Source of the DNA: Hordeum vulgare subsp. vulgare
Taxonomy: Eukaryota > Streptophyta > Magnoliopsida > Poales > Poaceae
Length of the DNA stretch: 64,000 bases
Reading direction: 5' to 3'
Assembly: GCF_904849725.1 (NCBI RefSeq)
Contig: NC_058524.1
Coordinates: 346,138,823-346,202,822, forward strand
Position 1 is the first letter of the stretch. Each line of letters begins with the position of its first letter. The position numbers and the translations under genes are program-made. Below, in pieces: positions 10,879 through 22,101 of this stretch. The notes under the pieces were generated by a model. That model was not told the DNA's origin, made no database searches, and saw only the letters and a program-made list of their open reading frames with translations.

Positions 10879-13800
10879 ATGGGCACCGTCTTCAAAAGTG
10901 ACTGGCTCCCTACCAAGGTCAATGATGCCATACTAGAGGATTATGTGAAAACAGGAAATTTGGACCCTCGGGATGTTATCGGTTGGCGTACCGGGTTCAG
11001 AGAGGAAATCCCCAATCCCAAAGAAGGGGAAATAGTTTTTTTTCGTTGAACACCTTGAGCGGGGATTTAAGCCGCCTGGATCGAAGTTCCTCAGAGACGC
11101 CATGGCTTTCATGAATGTCCGCCTCTAGGATCTAGGGCCCAATTCGATAAGCAACCTATGCCAGTTCCAGGTGTTTTGTGAGGCTTACTTGCGGATAGAA
11201 CCCTCAGTTCCCTTATTCTGGTATTTCTTCCACTTAAATCGCCAAACAGAATTTCACAATGGCCCCAGCCTGGAGCTCGGCGGTGTAAATGTTCAGTGCT
11301 GCAGGGATAGCCCATTTCCGTCACTCGCCATGCCAAGCCACCCCAAAGGCTGGGGCGAGTCTTGGTTCTATTGTCAAGAGACCTCGCCTGTAGGTGAAAA
11401 CAAGCTTCTGGGTTATAGTGAAGATCGCCTTCCAACGAATTTCAAGCTCCCGGACAAGCTCACCGAAGAGGAGGAATCAGATTTTATCCCAGTATTGTCC
11501 GAGTTAAGATCTTTGACACACAACGACCTTACTGGGGTTGACTTGATCCGTTATTGGGTCGAATGGCGCATCCTCCCTTTAAGTCGCCAGGACGGGTTAA
11601 TGTGTGAATTTGACGGCACTTTGGATCATCCTCAATGCTACTTCCACACGGCTCTAACGGAAAGTGATATTGTCACCATCATCAAGAAGCTGACCGGCGA
11701 GCCTGCGGGAAATGCGGCCAAATAGGTCTCAAACCCTTCTGCAAGATTAATCCGGCACCCAAGGTAAGCAACTTTAACCCGCCTTTTGTCTTTTACTTCT
11801 TACGTCTCATTCAAACTATGGTCCCTTATCAAACATGCCATTTCAGAAAGGTGATAAATTTTGGTCCAAGAGGCCTAAAAAGTCAGCCATGAAGCAAGCT
11901 AGGCCGCCTCCAAAGAAGAAAACCAAGGGCAAGGGCAAAGCTGCTGTGACCGAACCATCCGAGGCCGATGAATCCCAAGTCGGCGACGCACCTTCAGAGG
12001 TAAAAACCTATCTTCTCTTAACTCGCCATCCATTACTGATAACTTTGTATTTATACTTCTGCATCTCTTGAATAGAATGAAGACAATGAAAGCCAGGAGT
12101 ATTCCGTAGAGGTAATTTCTGTTTCCTCCGATTCATCTCCTTCTCCACCTAAGCCGGCGAGACGAATTTGTGGGAAAGTTCCCCTCTCACACCCAAATGC
12201 TTGTCTGGACCCAAATTTTCTTCCGAAGAAAGCACAACACACTTCAAATCGGAAGACCCGAAGTCATTCCGGCGATCTGGTGTCCGGTCTACCAACAAGG
12301 AACAAGAAAAGGCCAAATGAGGTATCCTTTAACAACACTTCTTCATGTCTTTTTGGATCGCATTTGTAACCCACTTATATCTTCGATGTACAATTCTTGT
12401 AGTGTTCTCCTCCTACATCTGGCGACTCAAGAATGTCGGCACTTCCGCCAATGATCCGTGTACCTGGGTAAGTCTTTGATAATATTTACTTTTAACCTGA
12501 TGGTGATAAATTTCCAGTCCTTTAAATGCACCCCCTTCTCCTTTCAGGGCACAGGCGAAGAAACGAAAACTTGGCGGGTCAACTCCCATCATAATCTCTG
12601 AGCCTACCAAAAAGTCAGCACCGATCCAAGATAACTCGGACCAAGACAAACCTGAAGATCAAGTGGATCACCGTAGCTCTCCCAAGGAAACAATGAATGC
12701 CCCCAAGCCGCCAAGTCCATTGACAACAGCAGAAGACCCGGACGCTGTAATTATCACTGGTACCAGCTTCTCTGAACCGGCCACAGCGGTTTTATCGAAG
12801 CATGCGTCATCATCAGCTCAAACTGTTCCTGAGTATGAACTCTCCAAGGCAAAGCTCTCTCAGTATGAACATCTGGAGTTCAAAGAACTTTGCTCTGGTT
12901 TTGCAAGTCGCCTGGAGGCGAGTTATGAGATGGAGAAAAGCCTGCTTCGGATGCTGAAAAATAAACATGAGGTAAGCTTTGTTGTATACTATATTATCCC
13001 CATTAACCCCCAAGGGCCGGGTCATCAGTAAAAAGATGAGTCGGGTCTTGATGACTTGTAAAACTTTCGACCAGTAACCCCCAAGGGCCGGGTCATCAGT
13101 AAAAAGATGAGCCGGGTCTTGATGACTTGAAAAACATTCGACTAGTAACCCCCAAGGGCCGGGTCATCAGTAAAAAGATGAGCCGGGTCTTGATGACTTG
13201 AAAAACTTTCAACCAGTAACCCCCAAGGGCCGGGTCATCAGTAAAAATATGAGTCGGGTCTTGATGACTTGAAAAACTTTTGACCAGTAACCCCCAAGGT
13301 CCGGGTCATGAGTAAAAAGATGAGCCCGGCCTTGATGTTGTATAAATTTTGTCTGAAAAAATTATACATTAGCCCCCAAGTGTCAGGGATGTTGCTTGCA
13401 ATAGTTCTGAGACTTGCCCCTTAACCATATGCTTTAACAGGAATCTCTTATCCAGACTGAATCACCACTTGGCGACTTGAAGAAAATCTTATCTGATCAG
13501 CAGGATGCCTGGGCCAAATCAGAGGAGAAGTATCAACTGGCCTTAACTGAGATGGAAAAGCTAAAAGCCGATTTAAAAAGGGCTCAAGCTGACCAAGATG
13601 CTTCAACAAAGCGAGCAGACAAGGCTGAAGCCAAGCTGGTTACTGTGCAACAAGAACTGTCTGGTTTAAAACGACATATCTCAAACATGGCACAAGCCGT
13701 CTTTGGTAAAATACTAACTCTTGACCTTTTTAAACAAATAACTCTTATCTGAGTCGTTGATTATCATTACCCCTTATACAGGTCCGAGAGCCGCCAACCT

Positions 13801-14413
13801 TCAGGATGATTGCGTCCTGACGCTGAAGGCGATATACACGTTGAAAGAGAAGCTATATAACGACAGTGTACTGACTGTGAAAGCAGTGATGGGCGCCAAG
13901 GAGCCTATAACATCAATAAAGAAGATGCTTGGCTGCCTATCCACGCTCCCTCCCCAGATTGGCGAGTTAACTCGGTCAGCCGCCCGAAAAGGAGTGTTGA
14001 CTAAACTGAGTCGATGCTTAGTATATTCTCCAGAGATCAACCCAGAAGAAGTAGCGGCGGGCTTTCCTCAACTCAAGGATGATTGGTCAGAATTCGCCGA
14101 AGAGGACTACCAGCGTGTTGTCAAGGACTCCCGTCTGGCGGCGACTCAGCTTGCTGCAAGCCTGGACTTATCGAAATACCAGGCCGCCTATGACAATAAG
14201 AACAAGAAGGTCAACCCGCCAACCTTTGTGACGACCAGTTTAACTCCGCGTCGACCCAAGAATCCTTTTGACTTGGACGCGGATCTCTCATCAATCCTGA
14301 CTGATGAAGATGAATTTGCTGCTCTGTCCAAGTGTAACTGGGTACTGCGTGATTTGCAGATTGAGGTTGGCCAAAGCTCGCAGCAGGCTGATCCAAGGGC
14401 GTCAGCAGAATAA
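10879..14413 (+). pseudogene. Tat1 antisense multi-exon gene, PF04195 (gypsy-type transposon) protein
   Basis: Exons by GT/AG and frame: 10879-11763, 11847-11999, 12076-12321, 12403-12467, 12548-12971, 13441-13705, 13782-14413, about 890 codons. Exon 1 matches the plant 'putative gypsy type transposon' domain (PF04195 from memory): HLERGFKPPGSKFLRDAMAF, DLGPNSISNLCQFQVFCEAY, WFYCQETSP, LTGVDLIRYWVEWRILPLSR. Middle exons are basic then Ser/Pro-rich (KKKTKGKGKAA). Exon 6 is a heptad-rich coiled coil (EKLKADLKRAQADQ...). The last exon is an unknown, probably globular domain ending at TAA 14411-14413, which overlaps an AATAAA. Damage: a frameshift at the T-run near 11035, TAG at 11128-11130, and a frameshift near 11718. 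All introns keep phase, so the gene was coding recently. Its function is unknown; it runs convergent to pol. Confidence 0.75.
13004..13358 (+). repeat. 71-bp tandem repeat inside an intron of the antisense gene
   Basis: Five units start with TAACCCCCAAGGGCCGGGTC (or one base different) at 13004, 13075, 13146, 13217 and 13288, all spaced exactly 71 bp. The array lies in the intron between exon 5 (ends 12971) and exon 6 (starts 13441). Units differ by only a few bases. A degenerate CCCCCAAGTGTCAGGG near 13374 may be an older sixth unit. Confidence 0.95.
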
Positions 14414-14740
14414 AATTTCATTGAATTGGCCATGAGAGCCATGTAATAGGTCTCCTTTAGGAATCGACACTGCTTTTTTGATACCTTAAAAAAAACTTAT
14501 GTCGCCCTTAAGGCATTTTGAAATTCTTGATCCGCCGTTTGAGGCTTTTTTATGATGCTTAATCCACCATGGATAGAGTGATTTCGATCATCAACCTGTT
14601 CTAAGCTTGAAAAACATATGTGAAACCATCTCAATGAATAATAAGTGATAACAAATAGCAGTCGCCCCAAAATATTTTGAGACAAATAAGAAAAAAGTCT
14701 GAAAAACCTTGCGGCAGTGCCAGGAAGGTAAAAATAGCAA
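14414..14740. other. Spacer after the antisense gene
   Basis: Noncoding, moderately AT-rich, no gene. It is the 3' flank of the antisense gene; diverged pieces of the following repeat (GCGGCAGTGCCAGGAAGG) appear near 14711. Confidence 0.5.
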
Positions 14741-15530
14741 TTTCGTCGGCTCACAAGGTCGTGACAGGATAGGGCGAGTCAAAAAAGCTCAAGCGCCACC
14801 CAAAATAGCAGTTTCGTCGGCTCATAAGGTCGCGACAGGATAGGGCGAGTCAAAAAGCTCAAGCGCCAACCAAAATAGCAGTTTCGTCGGCTCATAAGGT
14901 CGCGACAGGATAGGGCGAGTCAAAAAGCTCAAGCGCCACCCAAGATAATGATTTCGTCGGCACATAAGGTCGCGACAGGATAGGGCGAGTCAAAAAGCTC
15001 AAGCGCCACCCAAGATAGCAGTTTCGTCGGCTCATAAGGTCGTGACAGGATAGGGCGAGTCAAAAAGCTCAAGCGCCACCCTAGATAATGATTTCGTCGG
15101 CTCATAAGGTCACGACAGGATAGGGCGAGTCAAAAAGCTCAAGCGCCACCCAAGATAGCAGTTTCGTCGGCTCATAAGGTCGCGACAGGATAGGGCGAGT
15201 CAAAAAGCTCAAGCGCCACCAAAGATAATTATTTCGTCGGCTCATAAGGTCGCGACAGGATAGGGCGAGTTAAAAAGCTCAAGTGCCACCCAAGATAGCA
15301 GTTTCTTCGGCTCATAAGGTCGTGACAGGATAGGGCGAGTCAAAAAGCTCAAGCGCCACCCAAGATAGCGATTTTGTCGGCTCATAAGGTCGCGACAGGA
15401 TAGGGCGAGTCAAAAAGCTCAAGCACCACCCAAGATAATGATTTCGTCGGCTCATAAGGTCGCGACAGGATAGGGCGAGTCAAATAGCTCAAGCGCCACC
15501 CAAGATAATGATTTCATATGCCAAATGGAT
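14741..15530. repeat. 70-bp tandem array between the convergent genes of Tat1
   Basis: TTTCGTCGGCTCATAAGG-type units start at 14741, 14812, 14882, 14952, 15022, 15092, 15162, 15232, 15302, 15372 and 15442, with a partial at 15512. The spacing is 70 bp except the first (71). From 14882 to 15372 the unit junction mostly alternates between ...GATAGCAG and ...GATAATGA, so the array behaves as 140-bp dimers. Such arrays between pol and the 3' LTR are known in Tat elements such as Retand. The block also occupies the gap between the 3' ends of the antisense gene (14413) and integrase (15638). Confidence 0.95.
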
Positions 15531-15637
15531 AATAAAATTGATCTCAATGAGAGGAAGCCCTCAAGTCGGGAGGCGTTTTAACTTTATTGCTTTATAATAA
15601 GGACTAAAAAAACTTACAAAATGGAGAGCTAAAAAGC

Positions 15638-16801
15638 TCAAGTGTAGTAAGGCCGCAAGTGGGAAATATTCCAGGGGCGAGTTGACTCAGCCTCCGTGGT
15701 TGGCCGGTTAGGCCGGAGATCCACCAGATAGTAAGAGCCGTTGTGAATATTTTTGCTGACGACGAACGGTCCTTGCCATGGTGGTGATAACTTATGCATG
15801 CCAGCACGATCCTGTATCAGCCGAAGCACTAAGTCGCCTTCCTGAAAGGTTCGGCTCTTGACCCGGCGGTTCTGATAACGCCGTAAATCCTGCTGATAAA
15901 TGGCCGATCGGACTGCAGCCAAGTCACGCGCCTCCTCTAAGGCGTCCAAAGAGTCTTGACGCGCCAGTTCGTTGTCCTGTTCCACGTAAGCGGCAATTCT
16001 GGGCGAGTCATGCCTCATGTCAGTGGGAAGAACAGCTTCTGCTCCATAGACTAGAAAGAAAGCGATAAAACCCGTGGACCGGTTCGGGGTGGTCCGGATG
16101 CTCCATAATACTGAAGGCAACTCCTCAACCCAACATCCCGGGGTTTTTTCCAAGGGAACCATGAGCCGGGGCTTGATTCCCCATAAAACTTCCTGATTCG
16201 CCCGTTCCGCGTGCCTATTAGATTGTGGGTGAGCGACCGCAGAAACATCAAGCCGGATATGCTCTCGACGGCAAAACTCCTGCATCGACCCTTGAGACAA
16301 ATTAGTGCCATTATCAGTAATGATACTGTGTGTATATCTGAACCGGAAGATCAGCTTTTTCAAGAATTTGACCGCCATCTCCGCATCGCAAGTTCCAACA
16401 GGCTCTGCCTCAACCCACTTGGTGAACTTATCAACCGCCACCAGGAAATGGGTTTTCTTGTCGGATGACATTTTAAAGGGGCCAACCATGTCTAACCCCC
16501 AGACCGCGAAAGGCCAAGTGATGGGAATCATTCTTAGTTCTTGAGCCGGCACATGAGCTTGTCGTCCATAACGCTGGCATCCCTCGCATCGATGAACTAT
16601 CTCTTCTGCATCTGCATGAGCCGTCAACCAAAAGAAACCATGACGGAATGCCTTTGAAACCAAAGAGCATGACCCGGCGTGATGCCCACAATCTCCGGAA
16701 TGAATTTCATTTAGGATTATGCATCCTTCTTCGGAGGAAACACATCGTTGAAAAACCCCAGAGGCACTCCGCTTATATAATTCTCCATTGATGATCACCA
16801 T
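15638..16801 (-). CDS. Tat1 integrase
   Basis: An unbroken 387-residue frame, the only intact pol domain here. The N-terminal zinc-binding part shows H and H in IHSGDCGHH and the CEGC pair; the catalytic core shows D in WGLDMVGPF, D in ITDNGTN and E in HAERANQE. The C-terminal part carries the GDLVL...WQGPFVV pattern usual in gypsy integrases and ends ISHLRPYYT. It inserts element cDNA into the host chromosome. In the element it is the C-terminal part of the polyprotein; the upstream reading (16802-16968) continues in frame with one TAG near 16863, so the ATG at 16801 is just the first Met of this block. TAA ends it at 15638. Confidence 0.9.
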   Translation of the reverse strand: MVIINGELYKRSASGVFQRCVSSEEGCIILNEIHSGDCGHHAGSCSLVSKAFRHGFFWLTAHADAEEIVHRCEGCQRYGRQAHVPAQELRMIPITWPFAVWGLDMVGPFKMSSDKKTHFLVAVDKFTKWVEAEPVGTCDAEMAVKFLKKLIFRFRYTHSIITDNGTNLSQGSMQEFCRREHIRLDVSAVAHPQSNRHAERANQEVLWGIKPRLMVPLEKTPGCWVEELPSVLWSIRTTPNRSTGFIAFFLVYGAEAVLPTDMRHDSPRIAAYVEQDNELARQDSLDALEEARDLAAVRSAIYQQDLRRYQNRRVKSRTFQEGDLVLRLIQDRAGMHKLSPPWQGPFVVSKNIHNGSYYLVDLRPNRPTTEAESTRPWNISHLRPYYT

Positions 16802-16968
16802 GGATTTGCTTCGCCGAACAATTTGGCGGGGTGAAACTTCGTCTGTTGGTAACTCACCCTACGCGAGATAGGCCAGATAGGGAAGAACCCAATCCGGCGT
16901 GCCCTGGAGAGCCGCCATGAATTGAGACTCAGGGTCTGGTATCGCCAACTCCTCCTCTGACGACAAAC

Positions 16969-17652
16969 TTACGGAGGGGTTACGCAAAATATCCAGAAAG
17001 ACATTGGGGGGAACCGGCTTTCGCTGGGAACCAAGACGTGGGCGTCAGCTGCCTCGTTAAGGCGTCGGTCAATGTGATCAACCTGATAGCCATGGAAATG
17101 ACCCGCCACATTGGACACAGCTCTTCTGTAAGCCGCCATCACGGGGTCCCGAGAATCCCAAGTGCCTGAAACTTGCTGCGCCACCAGATCAGAGTCGCCA
17201 AAACATCTGACCCGCGTAAGGCTCATCTCCTTGGCGAGTCGCAAGCCGTGAAGCAAAGCTTCATATTCCGCAACATTGTTAGTGCACGGAAACATGAGTC
17301 GGAGGACATAACAGAATTTATCTCCTTGAGGGGAAACCAGTACCACACCAGCCCCCGAGCCTTCCAGCTGTCTGGATCCATCAAAATAAATAGTCCAGTA
17401 TGTAAGATCAGGCCTATCCTCCAGGGCCTGCAACTTTGTCCAATCATTGACGAAATCAACTAAGGCTTGAGATTTAATGGCTGTGCGAGGGGTGTATCGT
17501 ACGTGATGCGGCCCAAGTTCAATCGCCCACTTGGCGATCGCTCTGTTGCCTCCCGATTCTGGATGATGTCCCCGAGGGGGCGGAACTAACCATCGTGATA
17601 GGATGCTCTTGGAAATAATGCTTAAGCTTCCGACTCGCCATAAACACCCCAT
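16969..17652 (-). pseudogene. Tat1 second RNase H (plant/archaeal type) with linker
   Basis: In the polyprotein after the first RNase H. The catalytic acidic residues are visible: D in WTIYFDGS, E in NNVAEYEALL, D in CFGDSDLV and D in LNEAADA. This is the RVT_3-like RNase H that Tat elements carry in addition to the gypsy RNase H, probably removing RNA from the cDNA hybrid. The frame ends in WIFCVTPP through a one-base shift near a run of G (about 17010), after which the linker LSSEEELAIPDPE continues in the next frame. It enters from the RT frame through another shift near 17585. Confidence 0.8.
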
Positions 17653-18828
17653 ACACTAACTTCTGCCAATGTGGGTACCATTGCTCGGAAAGAGTTAGCA
17701 CTTCGCTGACAAAATACACCGGGCGCCGCACTGGGTATTCCTTCCCTTCCTCCTTCCTTTCAACGACCACCGCCACACTTACTGCTTTAGAGTGTGCCGA
17801 AATATACAAAAGCATGGGTTCTTTCTCAGTCGGGGCGGCCAAGACCGGCGGGTTGACCAGTTGCCGTTTCAAGGCTTCGTAAGCTTCGTCTGCTTCATCT
17901 GTCCAAACAAAATGGTCAGATTTCTTTAGTAATTGATAAAGGGGAATCGCCTTTTCTCCCAAGCGGCTTATGAAGCGACTTAGAGCCGCAATGCGACCCA
18001 CCATTGGTTGGACTTGGTTATCATTTGCCAGTTTTCCAGGGGACGTAACTGCTTCGATTTTGTCTCGGTTAGCTTCAATGCCACGCTCAGACACCAGGAA
18101 GCCCAACGATTTCCCTGCAGGAACACCAAAAACACACTTGGTGGGATTCAACTTCATCTGATACACCCGGAGATTATCGAAAGTTTCCTTAAGATCCTCT
18201 AGTAGCGTCTCCCCCTGGCGGGTTTTAATCACAATGTCGTCGACGTAGGCGTGGACGTTGCGTTTGATTTGCCTGCAGAGGCAATTCTGGATGCAGCGCT
18301 GATAAGTCGCCCTGCACTCTTAAGCCCAAACGGCATGGACACATAGCAGAAGGCCCCAAAGGGGGTTATAAAAGTTTTTTTCTCTTGATCCTCCACAACC
18401 ATCTTGATTTGGTGATATCCAGAGTAGGCATCCAAAAAGCACAAACGTTCGCATCCCGCCACCGAGTCAATAATCTGGTCGATGCGGGGAAGAGCGAAAA
18501 GGTCTTTTGGACAAGCTCTGATGAGGTCCGTGTAATCAATGCACATACGGAAAGTACCATTCTTTTTTAGTACCAAGACCGGGTTAGCCAACCATTTGGG
18601 GTGGAAAACTTCTACGATGAATCCGGCGGCTAAGAGACGGGCAACCTCTTCCCCGATTGCATTGCGTCGTTCCTCGTTAAACCTGCGAAGATACTGCTGA
18701 ATAGGTTTTGCCTTTGGGTCAACATTAAGATGGTGCTCAGCGAATTCTCTCGGCACACCAGGCATGTCAGAAGGTTTCCATGCGAAGATGTCCCGATTCT
18801 CATGGATGAATTCGATGAGCGCGCTTTC
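17519..18828 (-). pseudogene. Tat1 reverse transcriptase and gypsy RNase H
   Basis: The RT starts after FAWKPSDMPGVPREFAEH, a hallmark of plant gypsy RT. Visible motifs: VLVLKKNGTFRMCIDYTDL, LCFLDAYSGYHQI, FITPFGAFCYVSMPFGLK, then after a one-base deletion near 18300 the active site AYVDDIVIK at about 18225-18250. FGVPAGKSLGFLVSERGIE and LSRFISRLGEKAIPLYQLL follow, then the gypsy RNase H (PMLLYISAHSKAVSVAVV...PVYFVSEVL). The two halves are 18229-18828 and 17519-18232. An in-frame TAG at 18829-18831 separates it from protease. The enzyme copies element RNA into DNA; this copy needs at least two corrections to be read through. Confidence 0.85.
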
Positions 18829-19974
18829 CTATTTGGGACCCAGACCGGTCCCAATGGTGAACTGCTTGGATGAATCGCCAGGAACGAAATCAACCGTTTT
18901 AGTGTCATCCGTTGGTTTGAACTTGAGGGGTGACTCAGGATCTGTTGTTGGCTTCTTTAGGTGTGACATGTCAGCCGGATCAACATTGGCCCGATGATAT
19001 TTGAGCTCCTCTTCAGTGCAGGCGACTTCCGCATAAGCCGCGTCCCCTTCTTCACATTCCTTTGCAATCCTTCTATCACCATCAACCGTGATGGGTCCCT
19101 TAGGACCAGGCATCTTGAGCTTAAGGTAAACATAGCATGGGCAAGCCATGAACCGGGCGTAAGCCGGCCACCCAAATAGCGCATGGTAGGGGCTTTTCAA
19201 TTTGACCACTTCAAACACCAGCGACTCACTCCTATAGTTATATGCTGTTCCAAATGCAACTGTGAGTCTGACTCGGCCTATGGGGTACGCCGACTTGCCC
19301 GGGACGATTCTGTGGAATACCGTGGTTGAAGGCATCAAATCCTTTTCCAATAGGTTCATCCTTTGGAAAGTGTCAAAATGCAAGATATTAATGCTGTTGC
19401 CACCATCCATTAGAACCTTCGACAGGGTGTACCCCCCAACTTGCGGAGCTACGACCAACGCTAAGTCGCCAGGATTGTCAACTCTTGGCGGATGATCCTC
19501 CCTACTCCATGATATGGTCTGCTCGGACCAGTGTAGGTACCTGGGAAGTGCTGGCTTAGACACACTGTACGCCCGTTGACTCACCTTTTTATCACGCCTG
19601 CAGGCATTGGTGGTGAAAACGTGGTACTGCCCGTTGCTTAACTGTTTGGGGTTGTTGCAAAAACCGCCGTTGTCATCCTGGCCCTGCGAAGCCCCCTGTG
19701 GGGGTGGTTGCTGAAAAACTCCGGGCGGGTTATACCACCGCTGGTGATGCACCGGATACTGGCCGCTGCTCGGCTGCGAGCCCCCCTGAGCCCCCGGCTC
19801 GGGAAAACCGCCAAAGGGGTTCTGACGTTGGTTGGGTGCAGCAAACTGCTCATGCCGTTGGTCCGGGTCAGGGTTTTGTCCTTTTTGGTCGCCTTTGCCC
19901 AAAAGTCCCGCATCACGTAACAGTTCTCCCAGGAATGAGTTGCCGGTCCGTCTGCCATGGCATGGTGCGGGCAA
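18829..19974 (-). pseudogene. Tat1 gag C-terminus and aspartic protease
   Basis: The first ~70 residues are Gln/Pro/Gly-rich gag tail (NQRQNPFGGFPEPGAQGG). A protease follows: the predicted active site is KVLMDGGNSINIL, with D codon at 19405-19407, and FGWPAYARFMACPCYVYLKL is the flap/C-terminal block typical of plant gypsy proteases. The active site is D-G-G rather than the common D-(S/T)-G, which is seen in this lineage. The real upstream frame enters by a shift near 19900 from the gag frame. It ends in TAG at 18829-18831. Confidence 0.8.
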
Positions 19975-22013
19975 GGGACCTTGAGTAACTCTTCATAGTT
20001 ACGCGGCTTTTTACCACTGTACCCCGTGTTTTTCTTCTGGCGTTGGTTGCCATTGTTGGTGTTGGTATTGGCGACTAAATCCGAAGATTCCTCCTGCTGC
20101 CTTCTCTTGCCGTTAGCTCCCTGATTGTGGCGGTTACGTCCCTGGAAACGGGTATGATTTTTGGATGACTCGCCCTTCCTTGGCGAGTTAGCTTTACCAT
20201 CCTCACCAGGATCTTTGGTGTCGTCCGCTTCAGCGTATCTAGTGAGGGTATCCATTAGCTCCCCCATGTCTTGGACCTTTCGCTTGAGTCGCCCCAACTT
20301 CTGCACCAGAGGTTCGTAGTGGCAATTCTGCTCGAGGATCAACACCGCCTGAGCCGCCGTAATACCGTCTGATGAATGAATAATTTCCGCGACCCGCCGT
20401 GACCAATGGTGGGCCGACTCATCGGGGCGTTGAACATAGTGCTGCAGATCGAAAATCATCATTGGACGTTTGCAGGTTCCTCGGAAGTTTTTGATGAAGT
20501 GCTCTTTCAATTCAGCCCAGGTCTGGATGGAGTTGGGGGGTATGTTTTTTAACCAAGTACATGCTGACCCCTCGAGCATCATCGTGAAGTATCTGGCGCA
20601 AACTGCATCCTTTGCGTCGAGCATGTCCATGGTGATTTCATAACTCTCGACCCACGCCGCCGACTCAAGATCCGGGGTGTAGTTAGGCACCTTTCTTGGT
20701 CCTTTAAAATCCTTGGGCATTTGTTCGTTGCGAAGGGCGGGGGCCAAGCACGGCACCCCCACTCGTCCACCGCTCCCGACGAGAGGGGCTGGGGCGACTT
20801 GGATGTTCGGGAGATCCCAGCTCGACGGGATTTAATGATCAGGCGGGTTGTCCTGGGGGATGAGTCGCGGTCCGCTGTTTACAGCGGGCTGGTCCTCTGG
20901 CCGACTCCTGGTGTGACTCGCCTGGGGAGTGGAATGCAGCCTATCTAGGCTATGTGAGAACTGGGCGTTTTGAACCACCGCCGTTTTCAACATCTCAATG
21001 GCGTTCCTTGCCTCTATCTCGGCAGGAGTATTGCCCTGAATCGGAAGTGATTCCAAATGGCGAGTTGCGGCAAGGACGTTGTCCACTGGGTTGGAAAAGT
21101 GACCTTGAGGTGTCCGGAGTCGGGGAATGCGATCCTCAATTGGCTGAACCGGCGGGTTAGGTGGTTGGCCCGGTCCTCCCACTAGGGCGGCTCCCGCCCC
21201 GGGAGTTCGCGGAGTATCGAACAGGCTGGTCGGGTTGAGATCAGGGGGCAGGCGACCCTGGTGCCTCCGCTGATGGACGGCGTCAGATGCGGGCTGGTGT
21301 GTTTCGAGCTGCCAGTTGTCAGTATTTAAGCGAGTTCTCTCGACGGTAATTTGAGCTTGCCGAGTCTCGATCCTGGCGGACTCCACCTCGGCATCCCGAT
21401 GAGCTTTTGCCACTGCTTCTCTTAGTTTCGCCAATTCCGTGTTTACTGCCTCCTGGTTTTCCGGTGTGATGGGAGTCGCCATAAGCCTTGTAATTTCCGC
21501 TGCTAATTCCACCAAGACAGCGACCGGGCTTCTAGATGTCTCGCCAGTTCCATCCCCGCCTGTCGGGTTTTGCGAGGGTTGAGTCGCCCCAGCCATATAA
21601 ATGGCGATCTGGCTGCGGATTCGGTCAAGAACTTCGGGGTCCATGGCCAGCGACAAGCCCCCAAGACAATCTCCATGTAGAGACCGGATTGAATCTGAAT
21701 CGCCCATGGACGATTCGTCATCGGGGTTGATTGGTGTGTTTTCCTGGGTCGCTAAGTGTTCTAGTTCCTCCGATCCCTGCGTGAATCCAACAAAGACCGG
21801 GCGAGTTAGATTCGGTGTCATTACTGGGCGGACGTACCTGGCCGGCTCGACGATGTCGGTGGAGATGTCCGGCTCAAGCACGGATGATCCGATCATGCCG
21901 ATGAAGACGTTGATCTTGTCGAAGGGGACCCTGTAACCAGATTCGATTGAATCTGCCTCGGGCCCCCATAGCAGGTTGTTGATGTAGTACTTCCCACGGC
22001 GGCTCCGGGTCAT
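19638..22013 (-). pseudogene. Tat1 gag
   Basis: One frame with a single TAA (20832-20834) from the likely ATG at 22011-22013 (MTRSRRGKYYINN) to the frameshift near 19900; below that the frame is a shadow. The N-terminal half contains a long helical stretch (AELAAEITRLMATP... then ELAKLREAVAKAHRDAEVES). The second half holds the Retrotrans_gag domain (YFTMMLEGSACTWLKNIPPN, WAELKEHFIKNFRGT) and a basic tail with CPHH...HSWENC as a possible zinc knuckle. An open frame also extends upstream to 22313 inside the LTR, but that part is not expected to be coding. Confidence 0.8.
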
Positions 22014-22082
22014 GAGCCCCGTTGCGTAGCTCCCAAACCCTGGTAGGGCTCCCTTTGAGAACTCAACTCCACCGTGCGCAGG

Positions 22083-22101
22083 CCCCACGGTGGGTGCCAA
22101 C
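22083..22101 (-). other. Tat1 primer binding site region
   Basis: Directly inside the 5' LTR, - strand TTGGCACCCACCGTGGGGCC. The TTGG(C)(G/A)CCCACCGTGGGG form is common next to LTRs of plant gypsy elements; I did not assign the tRNA. Confidence 0.6.

Noticed and set aside
14741..15530. CRISPR-like regular repeats
   Set aside because: The units are contiguous, without unique spacers, and lie in a plant retrotransposon; it is a tandem array.
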